Assembly: GCA_937920555.1 (NCBI GenBank)
Contig: CAKZTM010000099.1
Coordinates: 1 to 53,066, forward strand
From: an uncultured Paracoccaceae bacterium
Lineage (GTDB): Bacteria > Pseudomonadota > Alphaproteobacteria > Rhodobacterales > Rhodobacteraceae
DNA length: 53,066 bases
Reading direction: 5' to 3'
The notes beneath the pieces are model-generated. The model was not told the DNA's origin and ran no database searches. It saw only the letters and a program-made list of their open reading frames with translations. Positions 25,192 through 34,070 of the stretch are shown piece by piece (within the stretch, counting starts at the first letter, position 1; each line of letters opens with the position of its first letter). The position numbers and the translations under genes are program-made.

Positions 25192-27435
25192 ATGAGCAAC
25201 CGATATACCGCCGCCCACTGGGGCGCATACCAGATCACCGGCAAGGGCGATAATCGCGCCCTCAAAGGCCTGAAAACCGACCCGGTGCCCTCCGCCATTG
25301 GCTATGGCTGGATTGATGCGCTCAAAGACACCAACATGCGCATCGCCAGACCGACCATCCGCAAAGGCTGGCTGACCTCGCGCGACCGCAACCGCTCCGG
25401 TGACGCGGAATTCGTCGAGGTGCCGTGGGACGAGGCGCTCGATCTGGCCGCAGAGGCGCTTAAAACCACCATCGACACCCACGGCAATTCGGCGATCTTC
25501 GCAGGCTCCTACGGTTGGGCCAGTGCCGGCCGGGTGCACCACGCACAATCGAATATGCGCCGCTTTCTCAACCTGATCGGCGGCAATACCGCATCGCTCA
25601 ACACCTACTCCCACGCGGCCGCCGAAGTGCTGCTCCCGCATATTACCGGCCTTGGGAAATATCCGCTTCAAGACCAAATGACCACTTGGCCCGACATTGC
25701 CGAGCACTGCCAATTGATGGTCGCCTTTGGTGGCATCTCGCCGCGCACCGCGCAAATCGAAAGCTCCGGCACCACCACCCATGAGGTGCGCCCATGGCTC
25801 CAACGCGCCGCCCAAAACGGCATGAAAACCGTCAATATCTCCCCCCAACGCACGGATTTTGAAACCGACGCCCAGTGGATCACCCCGCGTCCGGGCACAG
25901 ATACCGCCCTGATGCTGGCCTTGGCCCACGAATTCTTCCGCACAGGCCGCGCAGACCGCACCTTCCTCGCCCGCTGCACCCACGGCGCCGACCAGTTAGA
26001 GACCTACACAGCCGACAAAACCCCCGCATGGGCCGCCGCGATTTGCGATATCCCCGAGGCGGTAATCACCAAACTGGCCCAAGACATGGCCACCAACCGC
26101 ACCATGATCTCGGTGGCATGGGGCCTGCAACGGGCCCATCACGGCGAGCAGACCGTGTGGATGGGCCTGGCACTGGCCGCGATCTTGGGTGAGATCGGCA
26201 AACCGGGCACAGGCTTTGGCTTTGGCTATGGCAGCACCGCACCGGTGGGCCGCCCGTCCAAAACCTACCCGTGGCCGTCCATTCCGCAAGGCATCAACCC
26301 GGTCAAATCCTTCATCCCCGTGGCCCGCATCACCGATCTGTTGGAAAACCCCGGCGGCACATTCACCTATGACGGAAAAACCCACACCTACCCCGATACC
26401 AAGCTGATCTATTGGGCCGGGGGCAATCCCTATCACCACCACCAAGATCTGGCCCGACTGGAAACCGCATGGCAAAAGCCCGACACGGTGATCGTCAACG
26501 ACCACACATGGACCGCAACCGCACGCCGCGCCGATATTGTGCTGCCCGCAACCGCCCCGTTGGAGCGCCACGACCTGATGCTCAACAGGCGCGATCCGGG
26601 CCTTGTCTACATGTCGCCCGCCATGGACCCTGTGGGGGACGCCCGCCACGACTACGACATCTTCGCCAGTCTGGCCGAACGTTTTGGCCAGCGCCAGGCT
26701 TTCACAAACGGCAAAACGCCCGAGGATTGGATGGCATGGATTTGGCAAGGCTGCGAGGCTGTGGCCAAATCGAACGGTTTTGATCTGCCCAGCTTCGAGG
26801 CGTTCAAGGAAATGGGCTATGTCGAATGCCCCGATTACGAGACCCACAATACCCTGTTCAAAGACTTTGCGGCCGACCCGGACACATATCCGCTGGCCAC
26901 GCCCTCAGGCAAACTGCAACTGTCCCACGATATTTTGGAAGGGCCCCGTTGGACACCGCCCGCCGAATGGCTGGGCGAGGCCGCGCCGGACCAGCTGCAT
27001 CTTTTGTCCCCGCAGCCGCCCGCCCGGCTGCACGCCCAGCTGGACAATGGCTCCCGGTCACGCGCCAGCAAGCTCAACGGGCGCGAGCCGTGCTATATGC
27101 ACCCGGACGCCGCATCCGCCAAAGGCATCAACGCGGGCGACTTGGTGCTGGTCGAAAATGCCCGCGGGGCCTGCCTGACCGCCGCCGTGCTCACAGACGC
27201 AATCAGAGCCGATTGCATCGCCATCGCCACAGGCTCCAGCTACGACCCGCACGTGATCAACGGCAAACGCATATGCGTGCACGGCAATCCCAATATCCTG
27301 ACATTGGACATGGGCGCCTCGGGACTGAGCCAAGGCAACATCGCCCATACCTGCTTGGTGACCATCTCAAAATGGATAGGCCCGGCACCAAACATCCGCG
27401 CCCTCAGCTTGCCCAAAATCACCCGCCCAAGCTAA
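25192..27435 (+). CDS. molybdopterin oxidoreductase, biotin/DMSO/TMAO reductase-like (BisC type)
   Basis: 747 residues of the DMSO reductase family. Features are AAHWGAYQ at the start, GSYGWASAGRVHHAQS near 106-120, the probable molybdenum ligand Ser140 in NTYSHAAAEVL, DHTWTATARRADIVLPAT, and the C-terminal molybdopterin-binding domain (LNGREPCYMHP, GDLVLVENARGACL). It lacks the N-terminal CxxC-type [4Fe-4S] site and any Tat signal, so it should be a cytoplasmic sulfoxide/N-oxide reductase like BisC rather than a periplasmic respiratory TorA/DorA. A likely role is repair of oxidised biotin or methionine sulfoxide. The ribosome site is poor: AAGGG abuts the ATG. Confidence 0.86.
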   Translation: MSNRYTAAHWGAYQITGKGDNRALKGLKTDPVPSAIGYGWIDALKDTNMRIARPTIRKGWLTSRDRNRSGDAEFVEVPWDEALDLAAEALKTTIDTHGNSAIFAGSYGWASAGRVHHAQSNMRRFLNLIGGNTASLNTYSHAAAEVLLPHITGLGKYPLQDQMTTWPDIAEHCQLMVAFGGISPRTAQIESSGTTTHEVRPWLQRAAQNGMKTVNISPQRTDFETDAQWITPRPGTDTALMLALAHEFFRTGRADRTFLARCTHGADQLETYTADKTPAWAAAICDIPEAVITKLAQDMATNRTMISVAWGLQRAHHGEQTVWMGLALAAILGEIGKPGTGFGFGYGSTAPVGRPSKTYPWPSIPQGINPVKSFIPVARITDLLENPGGTFTYDGKTHTYPDTKLIYWAGGNPYHHHQDLARLETAWQKPDTVIVNDHTWTATARRADIVLPATAPLERHDLMLNRRDPGLVYMSPAMDPVGDARHDYDIFASLAERFGQRQAFTNGKTPEDWMAWIWQGCEAVAKSNGFDLPSFEAFKEMGYVECPDYETHNTLFKDFAADPDTYPLATPSGKLQLSHDILEGPRWTPPAEWLGEAAPDQLHLLSPQPPARLHAQLDNGSRSRASKLNGREPCYMHPDAASAKGINAGDLVLVENARGACLTAAVLTDAIRADCIAIATGSSYDPHVINGKRICVHGNPNILTLDMGASGLSQGNIAHTCLVTISKWIGPAPNIRALSLPKITRPS

Positions 27436-27478
27436 AATCGGGCGGTCGGAACACGCCCTATCAACAACCAAACACCTA

Positions 27479-27581
27479 GAGCGTGCCACTTTAAACCCGT
27501 CAGCACCCAAAGCTATGTGAACTCAAAGATTTCAACGCGTTAGGTGATGCCTTCTGTCTCAAGCTAAAAGCAAAACCCTTT
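27479..27581 (-). repeat. 103-bp dispersed intergenic repeat, copy 2 (inverted)
   Basis: Reverse complement of the element at 4438-4540, gap-free over 103 bases. As in copy 1 it lies between convergent genes (molybdoenzyme at 27435, PF06684 gene ending 27580) and overlaps the latter's stop by two bases. The outer arm of the hairpin is partly degraded here (GGTGCTGAC in place of GGTGATGCC), while the left half is almost unchanged. Confidence 0.82.
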
Positions 27582-28161
27582 AGCGCAGTCCGTCCTCGCC
27601 GGCCACATCCTCTGCCAACAGCCCGCCCATACGCGCATGCGGACGCCCGCCATAAGCCATGGCCAGCGCAAACAAAATCTCCCCGGATTTTGGCCCGTCA
27701 GGCACACCCAACGTCATCGCATCAAAATGGGACCGCACATAAGCCGCGTTCACATGCCCAAGCGGGACATCCAGCGTCGCCCCCATACCGGCCACCTTCA
27801 TGGCCGAGGGCACGATCGCCTTGGACGGCTGCACAAGCCCGCGCATGGCGTAGCCACCGGGCACATGCCACAGCGCGCCATGCTCAATCTCGCCGCCCTC
27901 ACCGACAATAGCGCCTTTGCCGTAGGCATCGACCTTGTCCGGTCCGCCCATGACCTCCACCAACCGCTCCGACATCATCGCTCCCAGCGGCTTGAGATCC
28001 TCCATCGCCGCCTCCAAATTCGCCTCATAGCGCCCGGCAAACGGGTTCGTGACCACCGCCAACATGGCCGCCCGCCGCATCGGAGCATCCAGCTTCGGCC
28101 CGCCATCATGGGCGATTTCCTCCACGATAACTTGCGTCTTTCGAACCGTAAATTCAGCCAT
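27580..28161 (-). CDS. PF06684 'amino acid synthesis' family protein (former DUF1185)
   Basis: 193 residues. VRKTQVIVEEIAHDGG, RRAAMLAVVTNPFAGRY, GKGAIVGEGGEIEHGALWHVPGG and a conserved HFDAM segment match the family, whose crystal structures showed a chorismate-mutase-like fold without a known reaction. No signal peptide or membrane segment is present. It is the last gene of the molybdenum-hydroxylase operon and overlaps the UPF0280 gene by eight bases, so it is made with the pathway enzymes. A role on a ring-opened or cyclic intermediate is an inference; 'amino acid synthesis' is only a family label. Confidence 0.8.
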   Translation of the reverse strand: MAEFTVRKTQVIVEEIAHDGGPKLDAPMRRAAMLAVVTNPFAGRYEANLEAAMEDLKPLGAMMSERLVEVMGGPDKVDAYGKGAIVGEGGEIEHGALWHVPGGYAMRGLVQPSKAIVPSAMKVAGMGATLDVPLGHVNAAYVRSHFDAMTLGVPDGPKSGEILFALAMAYGGRPHARMGGLLAEDVAGEDGLR

Positions 28162-28996
28162 GAACCAACATCCTTTGCTTGGTCGTTTGGCGGGTCATCC
28201 CGCATAAAAATAACAGCGCATCCTCAATCAGACCGCGCGCCTTCGCTCGGTGCGCGACCGCCAAGCCACGCTCCAGCGCTGCCGATGCATCCGTATCCGA
28301 CAACGGGCCCACATCTACCGTCACCAGACGATCGCCCAGATCGCTATCGGGGTTCAGATCAGATGCGGGCGCACGGGTCACCGAAGGGTGGCCGGGCAGA
28401 TCAACCGCATTTGCGATCAAGGTCGCCGCCACATCCGCCATTGCAGCATCTTTGGCCAAGACCGTCACCGCGTCCGCAATGCCCAAAGAATGGCTGCGCC
28501 CGCGCCAGCCGGACGTGGCCACACCGCGCACGGGATCCGTGTAACCCACGCAGACCTCGCCAAATTGACCATCCGCCACAGCGCCCAGTTTCAACGCATA
28601 TCCGTTGGACAGATAGACCGCGCAATCGCCACCATTATTGACATAAGCGCGGTCCAGTTTGCGCCCATCCACCAGTGCCGCAAGCATGTGATCTGCCACA
28701 GCCCCCGCCACAGCCGCCATGGGGGTGACGAAGGTTTCGGCATGCGGCGCGACGGCCCTGACCATGCGGCGCGCCACCGGTCCTTGGCTTGGCAAATAGC
28801 GGTTCGGGTCGGAAAGTCTTAACTCCTGTAACTCAGTTACAAGAGTTGAAAGCACCTCGCCGAAATCCCTTGTAACTTGCTGATAAGCAATGGCAATCTC
28901 GCCGTCAGCACCATATGCCTCGATGATTAGATCAATGGGACCATGGTTAAGATGCAAACGTCGCCCATCAGGCAACAGGGACGCTTGCGGCCCCAT
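28154..28996 (-). CDS. UPF0280 family protein (ApbE-like superfamily)
   Basis: 280 residues from the ATG at 28996, which overlaps the previous stop as TGATG (a GTG at 29014 is possible). Characteristic segments are GPQASLLPDGRRLHLNHGPIDLII, VAGAVADHMLAAL, RAYVNNGGDCAVYL and GVATSGWRGRSHSLGIADAVTVLA. The last parallels the nucleotide-binding region of ApbE flavin transferases, where the GIATSG...HSLGIADAVTV-type order recurs. UPF0280 proteins have no settled function. Being between a flavoprotein-like reductase and PF06684 in a tight operon suggests a maturation or partner role. The gene contains an internal 27-bp inverted repeat. Confidence 0.82.
   Translation of the reverse strand: MGPQASLLPDGRRLHLNHGPIDLIIEAYGADGEIAIAYQQVTRDFGEVLSTLVTELQELRLSDPNRYLPSQGPVARRMVRAVAPHAETFVTPMAAVAGAVADHMLAALVDGRKLDRAYVNNGGDCAVYLSNGYALKLGAVADGQFGEVCVGYTDPVRGVATSGWRGRSHSLGIADAVTVLAKDAAMADVAATLIANAVDLPGHPSVTRAPASDLNPDSDLGDRLVTVDVGPLSDTDASAALERGLAVAHRAKARGLIEDALLFLCGMTRQTTKQRMLVHG
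28821..28847. repeat. 27-bp inverted repeat inside the UPF0280 gene
   Basis: Arms AACTCCTGTAACT (28821-28833) and AGTTACAAGAGTT (28835-28847) around a single C pair with one mismatch. The local sequence is much more AT-rich than the gene around it, and TTGTAACT recurs at 28870. A stem of this length within a coding region is unusual; it could be an operator, an attenuating hairpin or an inserted miniature element. Confidence 0.6.
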
Positions 28997-30435
28997 CACA
29001 CCCGCCCCGTCCACGAAATCGCGGTGGAGGCCGCCCCATATTCTCCGCCGGTTTCAAGCACATCCTCGACCGTGCGAATGGACGCCTCGTGCCCGCCCAG
29101 CGCTACATAAGCATCGCGCCGCATGGTGAATTCCAAAGGGGCCACCAATGCCGGTGTGGGCACATACCCAAACGCATCCTTGGGCATGTCCAGCACATCC
29201 GCCATCAAGGTAATCCCACCGCCGGGCCATACGTAAACAGGCGCACCACCACAGGTCACATGCGCCCGCCGATCCTGAACCGAGCGGGTCAAAAGCACCG
29301 GGTTTTCCGTCACACCAGAGCGTAAACTGCCCCCCGCACCGCCCATGAACAGAACCGAGCACCGCGCAGGCTCGCAGTTTTCCTCGATCCGCTCAACTGA
29401 TGTTCGAAGCTGCTCAGGCAGGTCCATCTCCACCGGCACCAAATCCTCATTGAGCACATAATAGCCAAACTGCTCGCCGGTGGTCGATACCATCAACATG
29501 CTCAAACCCGGACGCGCGCCCTTGGCTGGGTTCCAATCGCCCAAAATCTCCAACGGATCCTCAATGGTGGACCCGCCCCAACCGGTGCCCGGATCGGCCA
29601 CTTGAAAATACCGCCCCGGCGTGGACCGACGCCCCTTGATCTTGATCCCCGTGGGCGCCCAATCGATCACCTTGCCCGCCTGATGCTCAGAGACGACACC
29701 GGTGATATGATCATCGACCACCACCACCTCATCGACCAAATCTTTCCACTGGGTCGCAAACATCCCGATCGTGGCTGACCCGCATCCGACCCGCATCCGC
29801 GCCTCGGTCACACCGTCCACCACAGGTGGCGCGCCCGCCTGAACCACCACGGTCGAGCCACCATCCACCGCCATCTCAACAGGCGCGCGGTTGCACAAAT
29901 CCAAAAGCGCCGCACAGGTCACCCGGCCCTCTTTCTTCGAGCCACCGGTCAAGTGCTGAACACCGCCCAGCGACAACATCTGACTGCCATATTCACCGGT
30001 GGTCACGTGACCAACCGCCTCCCCGTCCACCCGCACTGTGGCCGCCTCAGCCCCCAAATGCCGGTCCGTGTCGATCTTAACTTTCACCCCGCAATATGAA
30101 AAAATCGCCTCCGTCACGACCGTGACCAGATCAACCCCGTCAATCTCGCGGCTGACAATGAACGGCGCGGGCTTGTAGTCGGGATATGTGGTGCCAGCCC
30201 CGATGGCGGTGACAAACCGGTCGCCCGCAGGCACCAAGGAGCCATCCCAAGATGCCCCCAAAAACGGCGTCACGTCACCGCTCCGCTCCAAAACCACCAG
30301 CGGATCACAGCGAATAATCTTGCCGTCCTCATTGGCATAACGGTCGCAAGCCCCGACCTTGCCCTCCGCGATATAACACATCACCGGGCACGCATCGCAG
30401 CGGATTTTCTCGGGCTTGTCCACAGGCTCAGTCAT
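28996..30435 (-). CDS. 6-hydroxynicotinate reductase-like iron-sulfur (flavo)protein
   Basis: 479 residues. It begins with four close cysteines, Cys13, 16, 20 and 30 (IRCDACPVMC, GAC), plus Cys43, a likely Fe-S site. The rest (GAGTTYPDYKPAPFIVSREIDGVDLVTVVTEAIFSY, MRVGCGSATIGMF, ADPGTGWGGSTIEDP, GGAPVYVWPGGGI) matches what I know of the 6-hydroxynicotinate reductase family, first described in nicotinate-fermenting Eubacterium barkeri. There the enzyme reduces a hydroxypyridine ring after a molybdenum hydroxylase. Here it directly follows a molybdenum hydroxylase and overlaps it by eight bases, so the same pair of reactions is plausible, although the real substrate is unknown. Cytoplasmic; no signal peptide. 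Confidence 0.78.
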   Translation of the reverse strand: MTEPVDKPEKIRCDACPVMCYIAEGKVGACDRYANEDGKIIRCDPLVVLERSGDVTPFLGASWDGSLVPAGDRFVTAIGAGTTYPDYKPAPFIVSREIDGVDLVTVVTEAIFSYCGVKVKIDTDRHLGAEAATVRVDGEAVGHVTTGEYGSQMLSLGGVQHLTGGSKKEGRVTCAALLDLCNRAPVEMAVDGGSTVVVQAGAPPVVDGVTEARMRVGCGSATIGMFATQWKDLVDEVVVVDDHITGVVSEHQAGKVIDWAPTGIKIKGRRSTPGRYFQVADPGTGWGGSTIEDPLEILGDWNPAKGARPGLSMLMVSTTGEQFGYYVLNEDLVPVEMDLPEQLRTSVERIEENCEPARCSVLFMGGAGGSLRSGVTENPVLLTRSVQDRRAHVTCGGAPVYVWPGGGITLMADVLDMPKDAFGYVPTPALVAPLEFTMRRDAYVALGGHEASIRTVEDVLETGGEYGAASTAISWTGRV

Positions 30436-33112
30436 GCCGGGCCGCCTTCATGGCCGCCAGAACACGGTGCGGCAACGCCGGCAGGCGCGTGACCCGCGCA
30501 CCGGTTGCATGACGGATCGCATTGAGGATCGCAGGCGCGGTCGGGATCAGCACATGCTCCCCCAAACCTTTGGCCCCAAACGGCCCAACAGGGTCCGGCT
30601 TCTCAATCAAAATGCTGTCGATGCGCGGCATGTCACCGGATGTGGGGATAAGATAATCATGCAGATTTTCCGTCCGGCCGGGCACATATTCCTCCATCAA
30701 AGCCAAGCCCAAACCTTGGGCAATGCCGCCCTCAATCTGCCCGGTGGCCAGCACCGGATTGATCGCGCGACCCACGTCATGGGCAGCCACAATGTGATCC
30801 ACCCGCACCTTGCCCAGCGCCAAATCCACCTCCAACTTCACCAATTGCGCGCCGTAGCCGTAAACCGCATAAGGGGTGCCCTGCCCGTTCTCATCAAGAG
30901 CCGTTGTGGGCGGATCGTAAGTCTCCTCGACCCAAATTCCGTCACCCAAATCCAACCGCTCGGACTGGGCACCACGCCGGATCACAACCGCCCCATCCTC
31001 AAAGCAAATCGCCGCATCTTCACCCATATTGGTGCGCCTGAGCACTTCGGCCCGAAGCGCCAAACCTGCCAACTCCGCCGCCTTTCCCGTCACATAAGTC
31101 TGGCGCGACGCGGATGTTTTGCCGCAATCGGGCGTCAGCCCCGTGTCAGGTCCGATCAGCTCAAAATCCGACACGCGCGCGCCCAACGCATCGGCGCAAA
31201 TCTGGGTCACAACAGTGTTGGCCCCCTGCCCGATATCCGTGGCCCCTTGATGCAGCACCAACTGACCCGCACCGGTGATCCCAAGGCGGATCGTGGACGG
31301 GTTGGGCAGACTGGTATTGCCGCAGCCATACCAACATGACGCAATGCCGATGCCGCGCCCATCTGCCTGTGCGGCCCACTCCTGCGCATCCGCCCAATGG
31401 GGCCGCAAAGCCTCCAGACAATCCGCAATGCCGACACCGTGCAAAGCCTGCCCGGTGGGCGTCACATCCCCGTCGCGCAACGCGTTGTGCAGCCGGAATT
31501 CCAACCGGTCCAGACCGGCCTTCTGCGCCAGCTCGTCAAACAAAGTCTCCTGACAGATCGCCGCCTGCGGCACCCCAAAGCCCCGAAACGCGCCCGATAC
31601 TGGCCCATTGGTATGGATCGCCCGCGCCTCCGCCAGATAGTTGGGCATCAGATACGGCCCCGAGGCATGAACCGGCACCCGATTGGCCACAGTCGGCCCC
31701 CAACTGGCATAAGCGCCGGTGTTAAAATCTCCGTCAAAGCGCATGCCCACCAGCTTGCCCGCCGCATCACAACCGATGGTCGCGGTCATCTGCCCCGGAT
31801 GCCGCTTGGTGGTAGAGACCATAGAGTCCCGCCGCGAATACACCATCCGGCAAGGCCGGCCCGTCAGCAGCGTGACCAACCCGATCAACGGCTGCAAGGA
31901 CACATCCAGCTTGGACCCAAAACCGCCACCCGCCGCACTTGGCACAATCCGCACCCGCGCGCTCGGCAACCCCAGAACAACCGCTGTGTCATCGCGGTCC
32001 ATCACCGGGGCTTGCGTGCAGGCTTGGATCACCAGCACATCGCCATCCATCCATGCCGCACCCGCCTCAGGCTCGATATAGGCATGCTCCACATAAGCGG
32101 TCTCAACGCCGCCGGTCACATGATGGGCCGCACCGTCCAGAGCCGCCACATCCCCGCAAGTGACCCGGCCCGTGATCAGCAAATTGCCCGGGCGCGCTGC
32201 GTGAATGGGCGCAGCCGCCTTGCCTTCATCAACGCTCAACGCATGGGCGCGCGGCGTCCACACAACCGGAAAACCCTCCAAGTCCAAATCGCGCATCACA
32301 GCCGCATCTCCGGCCACCAGCGCCACCGCCTCGCCGCGAAACCGCGCCACAGCCTCCGCCAAAGCCGGTTGATCGGCCAAAGGCGGGATCACCCCGAAAC
32401 AGTTTTTGCCCGGAATGTCCTTGGCCGTGAATACCTGAACCGCACGGGCCTCAGCCCAAGCCGCCACATCGCCAAACTCAAAATCCGCATGCCAATGGGG
32501 GGACCGTAGGACCACAACCCGCAACGCATCTTGAGGCCAGTAATCAGCGCCAAACACCTCCGTGCCATCGATTTTGGCAACCCCGTCCAGACGCTCGATC
32601 GCAGCCCCGATGGACTGCCCGGCGGGGGGCATGGCAACCGGTTCCGCGTCCCGCCACGCATCACAAATGGCATCAATAATCTTGGTATATCCGGTGCAAC
32701 GGCACAAAACCCCGCCAATGGCATCCTCCGCCTGCGCCCGCGTGGGCTTGGCCACATGGCGCAGCAATGCCACCGCAGACATCAACATGCCCGGCGTGCA
32801 AATCCCGCATTGAGCAGCTCCAAACCGCGCAAAAGCCCGCTTCAAAGACAATTCCGCCGCAGCACCCAATCCTTCAACCGTTTGCAAAGACCGCCCCAAC
32901 GCTTGGCCCACCGGGGTCAGACAAGCGCAAACCGGCGCGCCGTCCAAAAGCACCGTGCACGCCCCGCAATCGCCCGCATCGCACCCCACTTTGGTGCCGC
33001 GCAGCCCCAACTCCTCGCGCAAAGCATCGCTGAGCCGCCGTCCGGGGTTCGCGCGGATTTCCAGCGCCGTACCGTTCACGGTGATGATCGACGGGGCCGC
33101 ATCAAGGCTCAT
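30428..33112 (-). CDS. molybdenum hydroxylase (xanthine dehydrogenase family), fused 2Fe-2S and Mo subunits
   Basis: 894 residues. The first ~160 are the small-subunit type: Cys44, 49, 52 and 64 (CDAGDCGAC) form the plant-type cluster and Cys102, 105, 137 and 139 (CGIC, CRC) the second. From ~165 on is the molybdopterin part, with AAGGGFGSKLDVS, NTGAYASWGPTVANR, GAFRGFGVPQA, TDIGQGANTVVTQI and the active-site glutamate in GAKGLGEHVLIPTAPAIL. Small and large subunits are usually separate in bacteria. It inserts an oxygen from water next to a ring nitrogen or oxidises an aldehyde; with the FAD subunit before it and a hydroxynicotinate reductase-like gene after it, an N-heterocycle is the likely substrate. 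Confidence 0.88.
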   Translation of the reverse strand: MSLDAAPSIITVNGTALEIRANPGRRLSDALREELGLRGTKVGCDAGDCGACTVLLDGAPVCACLTPVGQALGRSLQTVEGLGAAAELSLKRAFARFGAAQCGICTPGMLMSAVALLRHVAKPTRAQAEDAIGGVLCRCTGYTKIIDAICDAWRDAEPVAMPPAGQSIGAAIERLDGVAKIDGTEVFGADYWPQDALRVVVLRSPHWHADFEFGDVAAWAEARAVQVFTAKDIPGKNCFGVIPPLADQPALAEAVARFRGEAVALVAGDAAVMRDLDLEGFPVVWTPRAHALSVDEGKAAAPIHAARPGNLLITGRVTCGDVAALDGAAHHVTGGVETAYVEHAYIEPEAGAAWMDGDVLVIQACTQAPVMDRDDTAVVLGLPSARVRIVPSAAGGGFGSKLDVSLQPLIGLVTLLTGRPCRMVYSRRDSMVSTTKRHPGQMTATIGCDAAGKLVGMRFDGDFNTGAYASWGPTVANRVPVHASGPYLMPNYLAEARAIHTNGPVSGAFRGFGVPQAAICQETLFDELAQKAGLDRLEFRLHNALRDGDVTPTGQALHGVGIADCLEALRPHWADAQEWAAQADGRGIGIASCWYGCGNTSLPNPSTIRLGITGAGQLVLHQGATDIGQGANTVVTQICADALGARVSDFELIGPDTGLTPDCGKTSASRQTYVTGKAAELAGLALRAEVLRRTNMGEDAAICFEDGAVVIRRGAQSERLDLGDGIWVEETYDPPTTALDENGQGTPYAVYGYGAQLVKLEVDLALGKVRVDHIVAAHDVGRAINPVLATGQIEGGIAQGLGLALMEEYVPGRTENLHDYLIPTSGDMPRIDSILIEKPDPVGPFGAKGLGEHVLIPTAPAILNAIRHATGARVTRLPALPHRVLAAMKAARHD

Positions 33113-33933
33113 GGAACCACCCCCTTGATGGTCCGGGTCAACAGCTCCACCGCCGCCTCCGCCCGGTAGTGCGCATCAGCGCGAATGTCATCAATGGGCG
33201 ACAGCGCCTGCCCCACCAAATCCGCCGGAATATCAAAATCTGCTACAGATTGTCCGATCAACGCCCGCTCCACCGCAGGCAACCGCACCGCCACCGCACT
33301 GCATGACCCGATGGACAAGGCCGCCGACCGGATCACGCCCGCGTCCTCCTCCAATCGCGCCGCCACCATGGCAATGGAAATCACCAGATATTTGCGCGCA
33401 CCCAGTTTGAGGAAATGCGACCGCCCGGCCGTAGCCGCCTTGGGCACCAAAACCGCCGACACGATCTCTCCGGGCTTGAGCCGGGTCGCCCGGTTGCCGG
33501 TGATGAACTCCGCCAATGGCAACCTGCGATGCCCCGCCGCCGAGACCAGCTCAACCGCCGCATCCAAAATCAACAACGGCGGAACCCCGTCTGCCGCCGG
33601 TGAGGCATTGCAAATATTCCCGCCCAAAGTCCCCGCATTTTGGATCTGCACGGACCCGACCTCGCGCGCGCTCAGCTTGAGCGCATCAAAAGCGTCCGGC
33701 AGGTCTGCCGCCACCAGATCAGACCAGCGCGTGGCCGCCCCGATGCGAATTTCCCCGGCCGCGTCCGTGATCCCGCGCAAAGCCGCAATCCCGGTAATGT
33801 CCAGAATATCACCGCGCAATTCTTGGGCGGATGTGGCCGGATAAAGGTCCGTTCCACCGGCAAGAATGGTCGGGGAGCCCGCCGCCAGAAGCGCAAGCGC
33901 ATCCGTTAGAGCGTCGGGCCGGTGATAGCTCAT
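33109..33933 (-). CDS. molybdenum hydroxylase FAD-binding medium subunit
   Basis: 274 residues from the ATG at 33933, with GGAGAGA upstream; a longer frame to 33999 would run through the operator. The CoxM/CutM-type FAD domain is clear: PDALTDALALLAAGSPTILAGGTDLYP at the start, VQIQNAGTLGGNICNASPAADGVPPLL in the middle, and a CO-dehydrogenase flavoprotein-like C-terminal domain. It passes electrons from the iron-sulfur clusters to the final acceptor. It is the first gene of the operon; its stop overlaps the next start as ATGA. The operator at 33958-33977 lies 25 bases upstream of the start. Confidence 0.88.
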   Translation of the reverse strand: MSYHRPDALTDALALLAAGSPTILAGGTDLYPATSAQELRGDILDITGIAALRGITDAAGEIRIGAATRWSDLVAADLPDAFDALKLSAREVGSVQIQNAGTLGGNICNASPAADGVPPLLILDAAVELVSAAGHRRLPLAEFITGNRATRLKPGEIVSAVLVPKAATAGRSHFLKLGARKYLVISIAMVAARLEEDAGVIRSAALSIGSCSAVAVRLPAVERALIGQSVADFDIPADLVGQALSPIDDIRADAHYRAEAAVELLTRTIKGVVP

Positions 33934-33957
33934 AGGTCTCTCCGAGGGTTGGGCAAA

Positions 33958-33977
33958 CTCATTTGCACACAAACAAT
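33958..33977. promoter_or_regulatory. candidate MarR operator upstream of the molybdenum hydroxylase operon and marR
   Basis: CTCATTTGCACACAAACAAT matches the better palindrome at 38703-38722 at 15 of 20 positions, including the core CATTTGCA-ACAAA. It sits in the divergent gap between the FAD subunit gene and marR, where a self-regulating MarR protein would bind. Confidence 0.65.
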
Positions 33978-34070
33978 ATGTTGCCAGCCTTCGCTGCATC
34001 TGTCAAATTTTGCAAGCAGGCGCGCCGCACAAAAACAACCGCCCAGACGGAGCCGCCGCGAAAGGACGCC

